50,369 nt of DNA from Oerskovia rustica (GCF_014836555.1 NZ_JACSQQ010000021.1:33546-83914); one strand, 5' to 3'. Positions 27,911 to 36,707 are shown, counted from the stretch's first letter. Numbers and translations: made by a program. The notes: generated by a model from the letters alone, not told the origin.

Positions 27911-27916
27911 TATGCT
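27911..27916 (+). promoter_or_regulatory. Candidate -10 for leaderless cofD
   Basis: TATGCT stands 6 nt before the first of two tandem GTG codons of cofD. No Shine-Dalgarno lies between, so transcription may begin at the start codon. The upstream 35 bp show no clear -35 hexamer. Confidence 0.45.
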
Positions 27917-27922
27917 CGACCG

Positions 27923-28855
27923 GTGGTGAACGACGTGCGGGTGACGGTCCTGGCAGGCGGTGTGGGTGGCGCGAAGCTCGCCCACGGCATGGAGCTCGCG
28001 GGGGCCGACCTCACGGTCGTGGTCAACACGGCCGACGACGTCGAGCTGCACGGCCTCGCGATCAGCCCGGACCTCGACACCGTGACGTACACGCTCGCGG
28101 GCCTCGCCGACGACGTGCGCGGCTGGGGACTGGCCGGGGAGACCTACGCGACGCTCGACGCCATGCGGCGCCTGGGCGAGGACACCTGGTTCACGCTGGG
28201 CGACAAGGACCTCGCGACCCACGTGGTGCGCACGGCTCGCCTGCGGGCGGGGGCGAGCCTGACCGAGGTCACGGCCCAGCTCACGGCCTCGCTCGGCGTG
28301 CGCTCGCGCCTGCTCCCCATGACGGACGACCTCGTGGCGACCGTCGTGGAGACGGCCGACGGGTCGCTGGGCTTCCAGGAGTACTTCGTCGCCCGCCAGC
28401 ACCGCGACGAGGTCCTGGGGCTGACGTTCGTGGGCGCCGCGCAGGCGACCCCGGCTCCGGGCGTGCTCGACGCGGTCTCGGGCGCGGACCTGCTGGTCGT
28501 CGCGCCGTCGAACCCGTTCCTGTCGATCGAGCCGATCCTGAGCGTGCCGGGCGTGCGCGACGCCCTCGCGTCCTCGACGGCCCGTCGCGTCGCGGTGAGC
28601 CCGATCGTCGGCGGCCGCGCGCTCAAGGGCCCGGCGGCGTCGGTGCTCGCGAGCCTCGGGCACGACGTCTCGGCGCTCGGCGTCGCGCGCCTGTACGTGG
28701 GGCTGGTCGACGTCATGTGCATCGACGAGACCGACCGCGACCTCGCGCCGGCGATCGAGGACCTGGGCCTCGAGGTCCTCGTGACGGACACGGTCATGGG
28801 TGGGGCGCAGGGCCGCGAGCGCCTGGCGCGCGAGCTGCTCGCGGCCTCGGCATGA
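27923..28855 (+). CDS. cofD: 2-phospho-L-lactate transferase family, coenzyme F420 biosynthesis (CofD/FbiA)
   Basis: This 310-aa enzyme transfers the phospholactyl or phosphoenolpyruvyl moiety from the GDP/GMP-activated CofC product to the riboflavin-like Fo, giving F420-0 or dehydro-F420-0. The family hallmarks are [92 protein letters not shown] and the late DETD. GTG codons at 27923 and 27926 are equally possible starts. cofC follows with an ATGA overlap, so the two steps are made together. No cofE or cofG/H gene is in the window. Confidence 0.95.
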   Translation: MVNDVRVTVLAGGVGGAKLAHGMELAGADLTVVVNTADDVELHGLAISPDLDTVTYTLAGLADDVRGWGLAGETYATLDAMRRLGEDTWFTLGDKDLATHVVRTARLRAGASLTEVTAQLTASLGVRSRLLPMTDDLVATVVETADGSLGFQEYFVARQHRDEVLGLTFVGAAQATPAPGVLDAVSGADLLVVAPSNPFLSIEPILSVPGVRDALASSTARRVAVSPIVGGRALKGPAASVLASLGHDVSALGVARLYVGLVDVMCIDETDRDLAPAIEDLGLEVLVTDTVMGGAQGRERLARELLAASA

Positions 28856-29709
28856 CGCCCGACGGCGCCGCCCACCCTGCGGGCACGGGTGCGGCGGGTG
28901 CGTCCCCGGCCCGGCAGCGGGTGGTGGCCGTGGTGCCGCTGCGCGACGGCTCGTCGGGCAAGTCGCGGCTCGCGACCGTGCTCGACCCGGCCGAGCGCAG
29001 CCGGTTGATCGCGACGCTCGCGCGGCACGTGGTCGGGACGCTGCTGACGAGCGAGGCCGTGGAGCGGGTGCTCGTGGTGACGTCGGACCCTCGTTTCACG
29101 TGGCGCGCGCTGGGGAGCCTGGTCGAGCCGGTGCCGGTGCCGCCGCCGATGGACGACGCCCCGCCGACGGTGACCGACACGTCCGCCGACGGTGACGGCG
29201 ACAGCGCCGAGGGCGACGGTCCCGGCCGCCTCCAGATCGTCCTGCAGCCCGCGAGCCGTCCGGGTCTGAACGCCGCGCTCGACGTCGGGCGGGAGATCGT
29301 CGCGAGCCTCGCCGACCCGGCGCGCGAGGGCGCCGCGGCCCCGGCCGCGCGACCCGTCCGGCTCCTCGTCGCCCACGCCGACCTCCCTGCGCTCACGGCC
29401 GACGACGTCGAGGCCCTGCTCGCCGAGGACGCACCGGTCGTCGTCGCGACCGACCGGACGCGCTCGGGCACCAACCTCCTGGTGCTCGACGCCGACGCAC
29501 CGTTCGCGTTCCGCTTCGGCGTCGGGAGCCTCGGGGCGCACCTGGCCGAGGCCGGGCTGCGGGGCGTGCGCGCCGCCGTCGTGCAGCGGACCGGGACCGC
29601 GGTGGACCTCGACACGCTCGACGACTGGTCCGAGCTTCCCGCGGACGTGCGGGCGCGCGACGAGCTGTCCGAGCTGCACCGGGCCATGGACCGGGCCCAC
29701 CGGAGCTGA
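28852..29709 (+). CDS. cofC: Phospholactate/PEP guanylyltransferase, F420 biosynthesis (CofC/FbiD), with repeat insert
   Basis: This 285-aa nucleotidyltransferase activates 2-phospholactate or phosphoenolpyruvate with GTP for CofD. The GT-A-like motifs are VVAVVPLRDGSSGKSRLATVL, LVVTSDP, GLNAALDVG, LLVAHADLPALTADDVEALL, VVVATDRTRSGTNLLVL and the end LDTLDDWSEL. Residues about 93-126 form an acidic low-complexity insert (PPTVTDTSADGDGDSAEGDG) absent from compact homologues. At DNA level this is the 22-bp repeat also found in two intergenic gaps. The start overlaps the cofD stop. The insert falls between the LVVTSDP strand and the LQIVLQP strand, so the core is probably intact. Confidence 0.92.
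   Translation: MTPDGAAHPAGTGAAGASPARQRVVAVVPLRDGSSGKSRLATVLDPAERSRLIATLARHVVGTLLTSEAVERVLVVTSDPRFTWRALGSLVEPVPVPPPMDDAPPTVTDTSADGDGDSAEGDGPGRLQIVLQPASRPGLNAALDVGREIVASLADPAREGAAAPAARPVRLLVAHADLPALTADDVEALLAEDAPVVVATDRTRSGTNLLVLDADAPFAFRFGVGSLGAHLAEAGLRGVRAAVVQRTGTAVDLDTLDDWSELPADVRARDELSELHRAMDRAHRS
29164..29217. repeat. 22-bp-phased repeat array C inside cofC
   Basis: CCGACGGTGAC occurs identically at 29164-29174 and 29186-29196, 22 bp apart, and as CCGAGGGCGAC at 29207-29217 (21 bp on). Because 22 is not a multiple of three, copy 1 encodes part of PTVT and copy 2 encodes ADGD: the same DNA is read in different frames. This indicates repetition at the DNA level, not selection for a peptide. 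Confidence 0.75.
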
Positions 29710-29729
29710 CCCCTCCACTCCGCCAGGCG

Positions 29730-29769
29730 GTCAGAACACGCGAGCACCGGAGGCCACGCTCGTCCTGAC
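29730..29769. repeat. 40-bp dispersed palindromic element, copy 1
   Basis: GTCAG-AAC ... GTCCTGAC with central GCGAGCAC and AGGCCACGCTCGT. It is identical at 33 of 40 positions to the element at 36709-36748. The ends form an imperfect hairpin. It lies between cofC and the GNAT gene and may also act as a terminator. Confidence 0.75.
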
Positions 29770-29804
29770 AAGCAGGCGAGGGCACCCGATGGCATCGTGG
29801 CCGC

Positions 29805-30377
29805 ATGACGATCGAGGTGCGGCCCGCGACGGTGTTCGCCGACGTGCACACGATGGTCGGGCCCAAGCGGCCCGACGCCAACGTGTGCTGGTGCCTGAGC
29901 TACCGCCTGCCCTCGAAGGAGAACGTCGCGCTCGTCGGCCCCGAGCGGGGCGAGATCGTGCGCAGGCTCTGCCGCCAGGACCCGCCGCCCGGCGTGCTCG
30001 CGTACGAGGGCGACGAGGTCGTGGGCTGGGCCGCGGTGCACCCGCGGGCCGACACGAGCTTCGCGCGCAACCGCAAGATCCCGCACGTCGACGACCTCGA
30101 CGTGTGGTCGGTGTGGTGCGTGCGGGTGCGCCCCGGTCACCGGGGGTCGGGCATCTCGCACCACCTGCTGAAGGGCGCGGTCGCCTTCGCGCGGGAGCAG
30201 GGCGCACCGGCCGTCGAGGGGTACCCGCTCGACAACCAGGGGAAGAAGGTCGACCTGACCATGGCCTACGCGGGCACCAAGAAGCTCTTCGAGGACGCCG
30301 GGTTCACGCAGGCCGCGACGACCGGCTCGGTGCTCAACGGTTTCCCACGCGTGCTCATGCGGCTCGACCTGCGCTGA
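29805..30377 (+). CDS. GNAT-family N-acetyltransferase
   Basis: This 190-aa GNAT-fold protein probably transfers acetyl from acetyl-CoA to an unknown amine. The acetyl-CoA-binding motif A is WSVWCVRVRPGHRGSGISHHLLKGAVAFA (about residues 101-129; pattern RxGHRGxG). Strand VLAYEGDEVVGWAAVHPR precedes it. The N-terminal CWCLSYRLPSKEN segment with paired Cys/Trp is typical of a GNAT subfamily annotated only as hypothetical. It ends 9 bp before the converging nitroreductase stop, leaving no room for separate terminators. Confidence 0.85.
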   Translation: MTIEVRPATVFADVHTMVGPKRPDANVCWCLSYRLPSKENVALVGPERGEIVRRLCRQDPPPGVLAYEGDEVVGWAAVHPRADTSFARNRKIPHVDDLDVWSVWCVRVRPGHRGSGISHHLLKGAVAFAREQGAPAVEGYPLDNQGKKVDLTMAYAGTKKLFEDAGFTQAATTGSVLNGFPRVLMRLDLR

Positions 30378-30386
30378 CGACGCCGC

Positions 30387-31148
30387 TCACCACCCGCCGC
30401 GGTGCACCACGTGCTCGAGCGGTCGGCGCGGGCGCCGCGTCGGCGATCCGCCCGACGGCGAAGCGCCGGCCCCAGGTCCCCCCGCACCCTCCCGAGGGGC
30501 CGGGTCCGCCGCATGCCCGACGGCGACCACCCCGGTCACCAGGAACTCGTCCGGTACCTCGAACGCCTCCCGCAACGCCTCGACCTGCCCCGGCGGCACC
30601 CCGAAGAAGCACGCGCCCAGCCCCTCGTCGACCGCGGTCTGGAGCATGAGCAGCGACGCCATGCCCGCGTCGACGTGCCAGTACGGCACGTCCCACGGCG
30701 CGTCCCCGTCGCCCGCGGCCTGGGCCGACGCGCGCGCCTTGTCGTCCTCGGCGTACCGCCGCAGGTACGCCTCGCGCGACGTCAGGACCACGACGACCAC
30801 GGGGGCAGTCCGCATCCCGGTGAGCCACCGGTTCTCTCGGGCCCCGCCAGCCGCCTCGGCAGCGGCCCCCGCCTCGGCAGCGGCCCCCGGGTCACCCTCG
30901 CCCGCGCCCCCGGCAGCACCCACGCCGTCGGCCCCCGCCCCGGCCACCGCGCGGGGCGAGGTCGCGGACCAGAAGCGCGCGACGCCGTCGGGCGTGTCGA
31001 GGACGACGAACGCCCACCCCTGCGTGAAGCCCGCGTTGGGTGCGCGGACCGCGTTGCGCAGCATGCGGTCCACGGCCTGCGGCGGGACGGGCTCGTCCGT
31101 GAAGCGTCGGACCATGCGGCGGCGGCGGACGACGTCCTGGAACTCCAT
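30387..31148 (-). CDS. Nitroreductase-family flavoprotein with Ala/Gly insert
   Basis: This 253-aa FMN-dependent NAD(P)H oxidoreductase fold has MEFQDVVRRRRMVRRFTDEPV (FMN-binding Arg cluster split across residues 9-15), LRNAVRAPNAGFTQGWAFVV, a late GMASLLMLQTAVDEGLGACFFGVPP and VVAVGHA. Residues about 66-104 are an Ala/Gly/Glu insert (containing two identical 18-bp units), and the C-tail is Pro/Arg-rich. ATG at 31148 is chosen; ATG at 31157 (three residues longer, with GGGGA upstream) is possible. An F420-linked role is suggested only by proximity to cofDC. Confidence 0.88.
   Translation of the reverse strand: MEFQDVVRRRRMVRRFTDEPVPPQAVDRMLRNAVRAPNAGFTQGWAFVVLDTPDGVARFWSATSPRAVAGAGADGVGAAGGAGEGDPGAAAEAGAAAEAAGGARENRWLTGMRTAPVVVVVLTSREAYLRRYAEDDKARASAQAAGDGDAPWDVPYWHVDAGMASLLMLQTAVDEGLGACFFGVPPGQVEALREAFEVPDEFLVTGVVAVGHAADPAPREGAGGPGAGASPSGGSPTRRPRRPLEHVVHRGGW
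30853..30888 (-). repeat. 18-bp direct repeat within the nitroreductase insert
   Basis: Two identical adjacent copies of an 18-bp unit (GCCTCGGCAGCGGCCCCC on the plus strand, 30853-30870 and 30871-30888). Translated on the minus strand they give the doubled GAAAEA block. It is an in-frame duplication within a low-complexity loop. Confidence 0.85.
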
Positions 31149-31330
31149 GCCGACCATGCTGCCAGTCCCCGGCCGCCCCGAGCACACGAGCGAGCACACG
31201 TCCCCACGCCGCACCCGTGCGCCCCGCAGCCGCGCCCTCCCCGCGCGCCACCGCTCCCCCGGTGCCACGATGCGTGAGTCGCGCCGTCGGCCACGACCCC
31301 GCACCAGACCGCCGCAGGAAGGCCCAGCAC

Positions 31331-32848
31331 GTGAGCGAAGCACGCAGGACGCCCGGGGCGGGGACCATCACGGTCGCCGCGCTCGCCGTCATGAACATCG
31401 TCGCGGTCGTGAGCCTGCGCGGGCTGCCGGCCGAGGCCGAGTACGGGCTCGCCTCGACGTTCTACTACCTGTTCGCGGCACTGTTCTTCCTGGCTCCCGT
31501 GGGGCTGGTCGCGGCCGAGCTCGCCACCGGCTGGCCCGAGGAGGGCGGCATGTTCCGCTGGGTCGGCGAGGCGTTCGGCAGCCGGTGGGGGTTCCTCGCG
31601 ATCTCCATGGTGTTCATCGAGGGCTGCATCTGGTTCCCCACGATCCTCACGTTCGCCGCGGTCACGCTCGCCTACACGGGCGATGCCGCGGCGGCACCGC
31701 AGGTGTCGAGCGACAATGTGTTCGTGCTCGCGGTCGTCCTCGGGGTGTTCTGGCTCGCGACGCTCATCGCGCTGCGGGGCGTGAAGTCGTTCTCCCAGGT
31801 CGCGAAGTGGGGCGGCATCGTGGGGACGCTCGTGCCGGCCGCGCTGCTGATCGGGCTGGCCGCGGCGTACCTGGCGAGCGGCAACCCGTCGCAGGTCGAG
31901 CTCTCGTGGGGGGCGTTCGTGCCCGACCTGTCGAAGTTCTCCAACATCGTGCTGGCCGCGGGCATCTTCCTGTTCTACGCGGGCATGGAGATGAACGCGG
32001 TGCACGTGCGCTCGATCCGGAACCCGGTCCGGAACTACCCGATCGCGATCCTCGTGGCGGCGCTCGGTGCCGTCGTCGTGCTCGTGCTGGGGACCCTCGC
32101 GATCGCCGTGGTGATCCCGACGGGGCAGATCGACCTGACGCAGAGCCTGCTCACGGCCTTCAACACGCTCCTCGCCTGGGCGGGCATCGGGTGGGCCGGG
32201 CCGGTCCTCGCGGCGATGCTCGCCGTCGGGGTCCTCGCGGGCGTCGTGACCTGGGTCGCAGGCCCTGCGACGGGTCTGCTGTCGGTCGCGCGCGCGGGCT
32301 ACCTGCCGCGCTGGTTCCACCGCACGAACCGGGCAGGCATGCCGTCTCGCATCCTGCTGGTCCAGGCCGCGGTCGTGACGGTCCTGTCGGTCATGTTCGT
32401 GATCCTGCCGTCGGTGCAGGCCGCCTACCAGCTCCTGAGCCAGCTCACCGTGATCCTGTACCTCGTCGCGTACGTGCTGATGTTCGCGGCCGTGATCGCC
32501 CTGCGCTACTCCCAGCCAGGCCGACCGCGGCGCTACCGCGTGCCTGGCGGCGTCGTGGGCGTGTGGGTCATCGGCGGCTGCGGGCTGCTCGCGGCGACGC
32601 TCGCCCTGGTCGTGAGCTTCGTGCCGCCCGCGCAGGTCGAGGTGGGCAGCCCGACGACGTACGTGGGTCTGCTGGTCGGCCTCAGCGTGGTCTTCGTGGC
32701 GCTGCCGTTCTGGGCGTACGCCGCGCGCAGGGCGTCGTGGCGCGACGAGACGCTCGACTTCGCGCCGTTCACGTGGCAGGTCGCCGACCAGGAGCCTGCC
32801 CCGGAGACCCGCGCCGCGCAGGCCGCACCCCCCGAGGCGCCGTCCTAG
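31331..32848 (+). CDS. APC-family amino-acid permease
   Basis: This 505-aa transporter has about twelve transmembrane helices and begins with TITVAALAVMNIVAVVSLRGLP, the APC helix 1 with its unwound centre. EGGMFRWVGEAFGSRWGFLA (helix 2/loop) and FYAGMEMNAVHVRSIRNPVRNYP are typical of the glutamate:GABA antiporter-like (GadC/YjeM-like) branch. The C-terminus is soluble and Pro/Ala/Glu-rich. A GTG start is supported by AGGAAGG 8 nt upstream. The substrate is unknown. Its TAG stop shares the palindrome CTAG with the stop of the converging FAD/Fe-S gene. Confidence 0.9.
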   Translation: MSEARRTPGAGTITVAALAVMNIVAVVSLRGLPAEAEYGLASTFYYLFAALFFLAPVGLVAAELATGWPEEGGMFRWVGEAFGSRWGFLAISMVFIEGCIWFPTILTFAAVTLAYTGDAAAAPQVSSDNVFVLAVVLGVFWLATLIALRGVKSFSQVAKWGGIVGTLVPAALLIGLAAAYLASGNPSQVELSWGAFVPDLSKFSNIVLAAGIFLFYAGMEMNAVHVRSIRNPVRNYPIAILVAALGAVVVLVLGTLAIAVVIPTGQIDLTQSLLTAFNTLLAWAGIGWAGPVLAAMLAVGVLAGVVTWVAGPATGLLSVARAGYLPRWFHRTNRAGMPSRILLVQAAVVTVLSVMFVILPSVQAAYQLLSQLTVILYLVAYVLMFAAVIALRYSQPGRPRRYRVPGGVVGVWVIGGCGLLAATLALVVSFVPPAQVEVGSPTTYVGLLVGLSVVFVALPFWAYAARRASWRDETLDFAPFTWQVADQEPAPETRAAQAAPPEAPS

Positions 32849-35800
32849 AGCCGCTCGGCGAGCAGCTCGACGAGCGCCTTGCCCTGCACGCCGCCGAGCT
32901 GGTCGGCCTGGGTGCGGCACGAGAACCCGTCGGCGAGGAAGATGTCGTTCGGCCCGGCCTTGCGCAGCGCGGGCAGGAGCGCGTTCTCCGCGACCTGCAC
33001 CGACACGTCGTAGTGGCCCTTCTCCATGCCGAAGTTCCCGGCGAGGCCGCAGCAGCCGGCGAGCGTGTCGATCGTGGCGCCGGCCCCACGCAGGAGCTTC
33101 TCGTCGGCCGCGAAGCCCATGACGGAGTGCTGGTGGCAGTGCGGCTGGACGACGGCCGTGACGTCGGACAGGTCGGGGACCTGCCAGGTCTCGGGCGCGG
33201 GCCGGGTCTCGGGGCGCGTGAGGAGCTCCGCGACCGTGTTGGTGGCGCCCGCGACGGCCTTCGCGCGTGGGTCGTCGGGGAAGAGGTCGAGCAGGTCGGA
33301 GCGCAGCACCGCCGTGCACGAGGGCTCGAGCCCGACGATCGGGATCCCGTTGACCGCGAACGGCCCCAGGACCTGGAGCAGGTTCTCGAGGCGCTTGCGG
33401 GCGCCGTCGAGCTGGCCCGTGCTGATCCAGGTGAGGCCGCAGCAGGCCTGCTGGTCGGGCACGATCACGTCGTAGCCCGCGGCGTCGAGCACCGCGACCG
33501 CGGACTGCGGCACCGAGGGGGCGAGCGCGTCGCTGAACGAGTCGGTCCACAGCACGACCTGCGGCCTCTTGCCGGCCTGGGGCCGCCCGGGCGTCTGCCC
33601 GACGGCGAGCCCCGGTACCCCGTTCGTCGCGCCCCCGCGCTTCCACCACGTGCGGAAGGGGACCTCGGCGAACTTCGGCACCTCGCGACGCGGGTCCATG
33701 CCGCCGAGGCTGAGCACGAGCCTCGCGAGCGGCCGGATGCCGAGCACCGCGTTGATGACGCGCGGCATCATGCCCGCGAGGCGCGCCCAGCGCGGCAGCC
33801 AGCCCAGCGCGTAGTGGTTCATGGGGCGCAGCTTGCCCTGGTAGGTGCGGTGCAGGACCTCGGCCTTGTACTGGGCCATGTCGACGCCCGCGGGGCAGTC
33901 GGCCGAGCACGCCTTGCACGACAGGCACAGGTCGAGCGAGTCGCGCACCTCGGGCGAGGTGAGGCCGCCCACGAGCGTGCCGTTGATCGCGTCCTGGAGC
34001 ACGCGCGCACGTCCGCGCGTGACGTCCTTCTCGTCCTTGGTCGCCTGGTAGGACGGGCACATGAACCCGCCCGACGCCGACGAGTCCGCACGGCACTTGC
34101 CGACACCGACGCAGCGGTGCACGGCCTGGGTCATGTCGCCGTGGTCGTGGCTGAACGAGAAGCCGCCCTTGGTCGGCAGCACGGGCAGCGCCTTGGGCCG
34201 GCGCAGGTCCGCGTCGACCGCGTTGGGCCGCACGATCACCCCGGGGTTGAGGACGTCCTGCGGGTCGAACAGCGCCTTGACCTGCTCGAACAGCGAGATG
34301 GCCTCGGGCGAGTACATGACGGGCAGCAGCTCCGAGCGTGCGCGGCCGTCGCCGTGCTCGCCGGACAGCGAGCCGCCGTACTTGGCCACGAGCTCGGCCG
34401 CCTCGGTCATGAAGGTGCGCAGCACCGAGCCCGACGTCTCGAGCGGGATGTCGATGCGCAGGTGCACGCACCCGTCACCGAAGTGCCCGTACGGCAGGCC
34501 GTCGACGCCGTAGCGCGCCATGAGCGCGTCGAGGTCGCGCAGGTAGGCGCCCAGCTTCTCCGGCGGGACCGCGGAGTCCTCCCAGCCCGGCCACGCCTGC
34601 TCGCCCGCGGGCGTGCGCCCGGCCAGACCGGCGCCGTCGGCCCGGATCTGCCACATGGCCGTGGCGTCTGGACCCGCGGGCAGGATGCGCGTGGACGTCG
34701 ACGCGGAGGCCGCGACGATCGCCTCGGCGTTCGCGTACGCCTCCTCGGGCGTCGCTCCCCCGACCTCGACCATCATCCACCCCGCCCCCGGCGGGAGCTC
34801 GGGGACCGAGTCGGCACCCTTGGCGCGGCGCACCACGTCGACGAGGCGCGCGTCGAGGCCCTCGACCGCGAGCGGGCTCAGCGAGAGGAGGGCGGGGACG
34901 TCGTCGGCCGCGGTCGGCATGTCCTCGTAGGCGAGGACGACGAGCGTGGGCGCGCTCGGGACCGGGACCAGGGAGACCGTGGCCTCGAGGATCGTGACGA
35001 GCGTCCCCTCGCTGCCCACGAGGAACTTCGCGAGGTCCGAGCCGTTCTCCGGCAGCAGGTGCTCGACCGAGTACCCCGAGACCTGGCGACCGAACCGCCC
35101 GAACTCGGTGCGGATGAGCGCCATGTTGTCCTTGACGATCCGTGCGAGCCCCGGGACCGCGGCGAACGTCGGGTCGCCCTTGCCCGCGGTGAAGCGTCGG
35201 CCGGTGCCGTCGACCACGTCGAGCTCGACCACGTTGTCCGCGGTGCGCCCGTACGCGACCGCGTGCGGACCGCACGCGTTGTTGCCGATCATGCCGCCGA
35301 GCGTCGCGCGGTTCTGCGTCGACGGGTCGGGGCCGAAGCGCAGGCCGTGCGGGGCCGCGGCCTTCTGGAGCGTCGACATGACGACACCCGGCTCGATGCG
35401 TGCCGTGCGCGCCTCCGGGTCGACCGCCAGGACCCGGTTCACGTGCCGCGAGAAGTCGATCACGACGCCCGGGCCGATCGAGTTGCCCGCGACCGACGTC
35501 CCCGCGCCGCGCGCAGTGAGCGGCACGCCCAGCTCGCGCGTCACGTCGAGCGTCGCCACGACGTCGTCGGTCGAGACCGGGAAGACGACCATCTCGGGGA
35601 CCACGCGGTAGTTCGACGCGTCGGTCGAGTACTCGGCCCGGCGCCGCGTCGAGGAGTCGACGATGCCGCGCGTCGTGGTGCGCAGCGCGGCCGCGATCGC
35701 CTCCCGCGCCGCATCCGCCGCACGCTCGGCCTCGCTGAGGGCCGCGGACCGCGCGGCCTTCTCGGCGGCGGCCGCCTTCGCGGCGTGCTGGGCGTCCGCC

Positions 35801-35853
35801 TCCGTGCGCTCGGGCGGGACGGGGGCTCCTGCGGCGTCGAGTTCAGCAGTCAC
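32845..35853 (-). CDS. FAD-linked/Fe-S oxidoreductase, D-lactate dehydrogenase-like (GlcD-GlcF type fusion)
   Basis: This 1002-aa peripheral respiratory-type dehydrogenase of 2-hydroxy acids is probably a D-lactate oxidiser. An Ala/Glu-rich leader (1-60) precedes the PCMH FAD domain (VVFPVSTDDVVATL, TARGAGTSVAGNSIGPG, GGMIGNNACGPHAVAYG) and the FAD-oxidase C domain with GHFGDGCVHLRID. Then comes a Fe-S half: HRCVGVGKCRADSS...GGFMCPSYQAT and the 4Fe-4S motif LCLSCKACSADCPAGVD. Two CCG domains follow (QACCGLTWIS; AGCCGLAGNFGMEKGHYDVS). The GTG start lies after a long gap from the DHFR-like gene. No electron-acceptor gene is adjacent. Confidence 0.92.
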   Translation of the reverse strand: MTAELDAAGAPVPPERTEADAQHAAKAAAAEKAARSAALSEAERAADAAREAIAAALRTTTRGIVDSSTRRRAEYSTDASNYRVVPEMVVFPVSTDDVVATLDVTRELGVPLTARGAGTSVAGNSIGPGVVIDFSRHVNRVLAVDPEARTARIEPGVVMSTLQKAAAPHGLRFGPDPSTQNRATLGGMIGNNACGPHAVAYGRTADNVVELDVVDGTGRRFTAGKGDPTFAAVPGLARIVKDNMALIRTEFGRFGRQVSGYSVEHLLPENGSDLAKFLVGSEGTLVTILEATVSLVPVPSAPTLVVLAYEDMPTAADDVPALLSLSPLAVEGLDARLVDVVRRAKGADSVPELPPGAGWMMVEVGGATPEEAYANAEAIVAASASTSTRILPAGPDATAMWQIRADGAGLAGRTPAGEQAWPGWEDSAVPPEKLGAYLRDLDALMARYGVDGLPYGHFGDGCVHLRIDIPLETSGSVLRTFMTEAAELVAKYGGSLSGEHGDGRARSELLPVMYSPEAISLFEQVKALFDPQDVLNPGVIVRPNAVDADLRRPKALPVLPTKGGFSFSHDHGDMTQAVHRCVGVGKCRADSSASGGFMCPSYQATKDEKDVTRGRARVLQDAINGTLVGGLTSPEVRDSLDLCLSCKACSADCPAGVDMAQYKAEVLHRTYQGKLRPMNHYALGWLPRWARLAGMMPRVINAVLGIRPLARLVLSLGGMDPRREVPKFAEVPFRTWWKRGGATNGVPGLAVGQTPGRPQAGKRPQVVLWTDSFSDALAPSVPQSAVAVLDAAGYDVIVPDQQACCGLTWISTGQLDGARKRLENLLQVLGPFAVNGIPIVGLEPSCTAVLRSDLLDLFPDDPRAKAVAGATNTVAELLTRPETRPAPETWQVPDLSDVTAVVQPHCHQHSVMGFAADEKLLRGAGATIDTLAGCCGLAGNFGMEKGHYDVSVQVAENALLPALRKAGPNDIFLADGFSCRTQADQLGGVQGKALVELLAERL

Positions 35854-36022
35854 GTCGGCGATTCTCCCACCACTCCCGCGGGCTGCGGACGTGCGTCCGG
35901 GGAGTGTCCGGGATCGGCGGTCCCGCGTGGGACGGGGACCCGCAGCATGCCCGACGGCGGGACACGGGTGGCCGGACGACGCGCGGCTCGCGGCACCTGG
36001 CTGCACGGGCGACCGGCGGGAC

Positions 36023-36586
36023 CTAGCGCCTGGTCTCGTACCTGGTCAGGAGCACACCGCCGGGAAACGTCCGGGTCTCCACGAGGTCCAGGTCCACCCA
36101 GGCGTCCAAGGGTGCGAAGAACGGCGTGCCGCCGCCCACCAGGACCGGGTGGGTGACGATCGCGTACTCGTCGATCAGCCCGGCCCGCATGACCGCCGCG
36201 GCGAGGGTGGCTCCGCCGACGTCCAGGGGACCGTCCTCCTCGGCCTTGAGCCGGGCGATCTCGGTGACGGCGTCCCCGCTGAACAGACGGGCGTTCCAGT
36301 CGACCTCGCTGATCGTCGAGGAGAACACCACCTTCGGCATGTCGCGCCAGCGACGCGCGAACTCGGCGTGCGCCGGTGTGACGCCGGGCTGCTGGTCGGC
36401 GGTCGGCCAGTGGGACCTCATGGCCTCCCACAGGACGCGCCCGTGCAGCGACAGGCCCGTCGCTCCCACGCGGTCGGACCACCACTGGAACAGCTCGTCG
36501 CTCGGCACGCTCCAGCCGAGGTCGCCGCCGGGCGCGGAGACGTATCCGTCCAGGCTCGTGCTCATGGCAAACGTCAGCTTCCCCAT
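36023..36586 (-). CDS. Dihydrofolate-reductase-family (RibD C-like) protein
   Basis: This 187-aa protein is a member of the RibD-C/DHFR-like family common in actinobacteria. Its motifs are LTFAMSTSLDGYVSAPGGDLGW, VLWEAMRSHWPT, MPKVVFSSTI and the NADP-binding DVGGATLAAAVMRAGLIDEYAIVTHPVLVGGGTPFF region. It is unlikely to be the housekeeping DHFR, as it lacks the classic substrate-pocket sequence. Substrates of the family are mostly unknown. ATG at 36586 has GGGAGG upstream. A short dyad, TGTA-C-TACA (36614-36622), in the leader could be an operator. Confidence 0.88.
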   Translation of the reverse strand: MGKLTFAMSTSLDGYVSAPGGDLGWSVPSDELFQWWSDRVGATGLSLHGRVLWEAMRSHWPTADQQPGVTPAHAEFARRWRDMPKVVFSSTISEVDWNARLFSGDAVTEIARLKAEEDGPLDVGGATLAAAVMRAGLIDEYAIVTHPVLVGGGTPFFAPLDAWVDLDLVETRTFPGGVLLTRYETRR

Positions 36587-36707
36587 GGTGTCGTCCTCCC
36601 GGTCGGTGGTTGGTGTACTACAGACCATCACAGCGCGGAGAAGTCATCGACGTCCGCGCCACGAACCTGTCCCGGCCTGACGAACCCGTCGCAAGGTCGC
36701 CGCCCGG

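Noticed and set aside
29805-31148. GNAT and nitroreductase as dedicated F420 genes
   Set aside because: Only proximity to cofDC supports this; there is no operon with them and the nitroreductase is not fused to a CofE-like domain.
30646-36156. Very long open frame on the plus strand across the permease and dehydrogenase region
   Set aside because: It runs opposite or out of frame to well-recognised genes and its translation is Arg/Ala/Gly/Asp-rich noise; a by-product of high GC.
36023-36586. Housekeeping dihydrofolate reductase completing the folate pathway
   Set aside because: The sequence belongs to the RibD-C-like DHFR family rather than FolA and lies far from the fol cluster.
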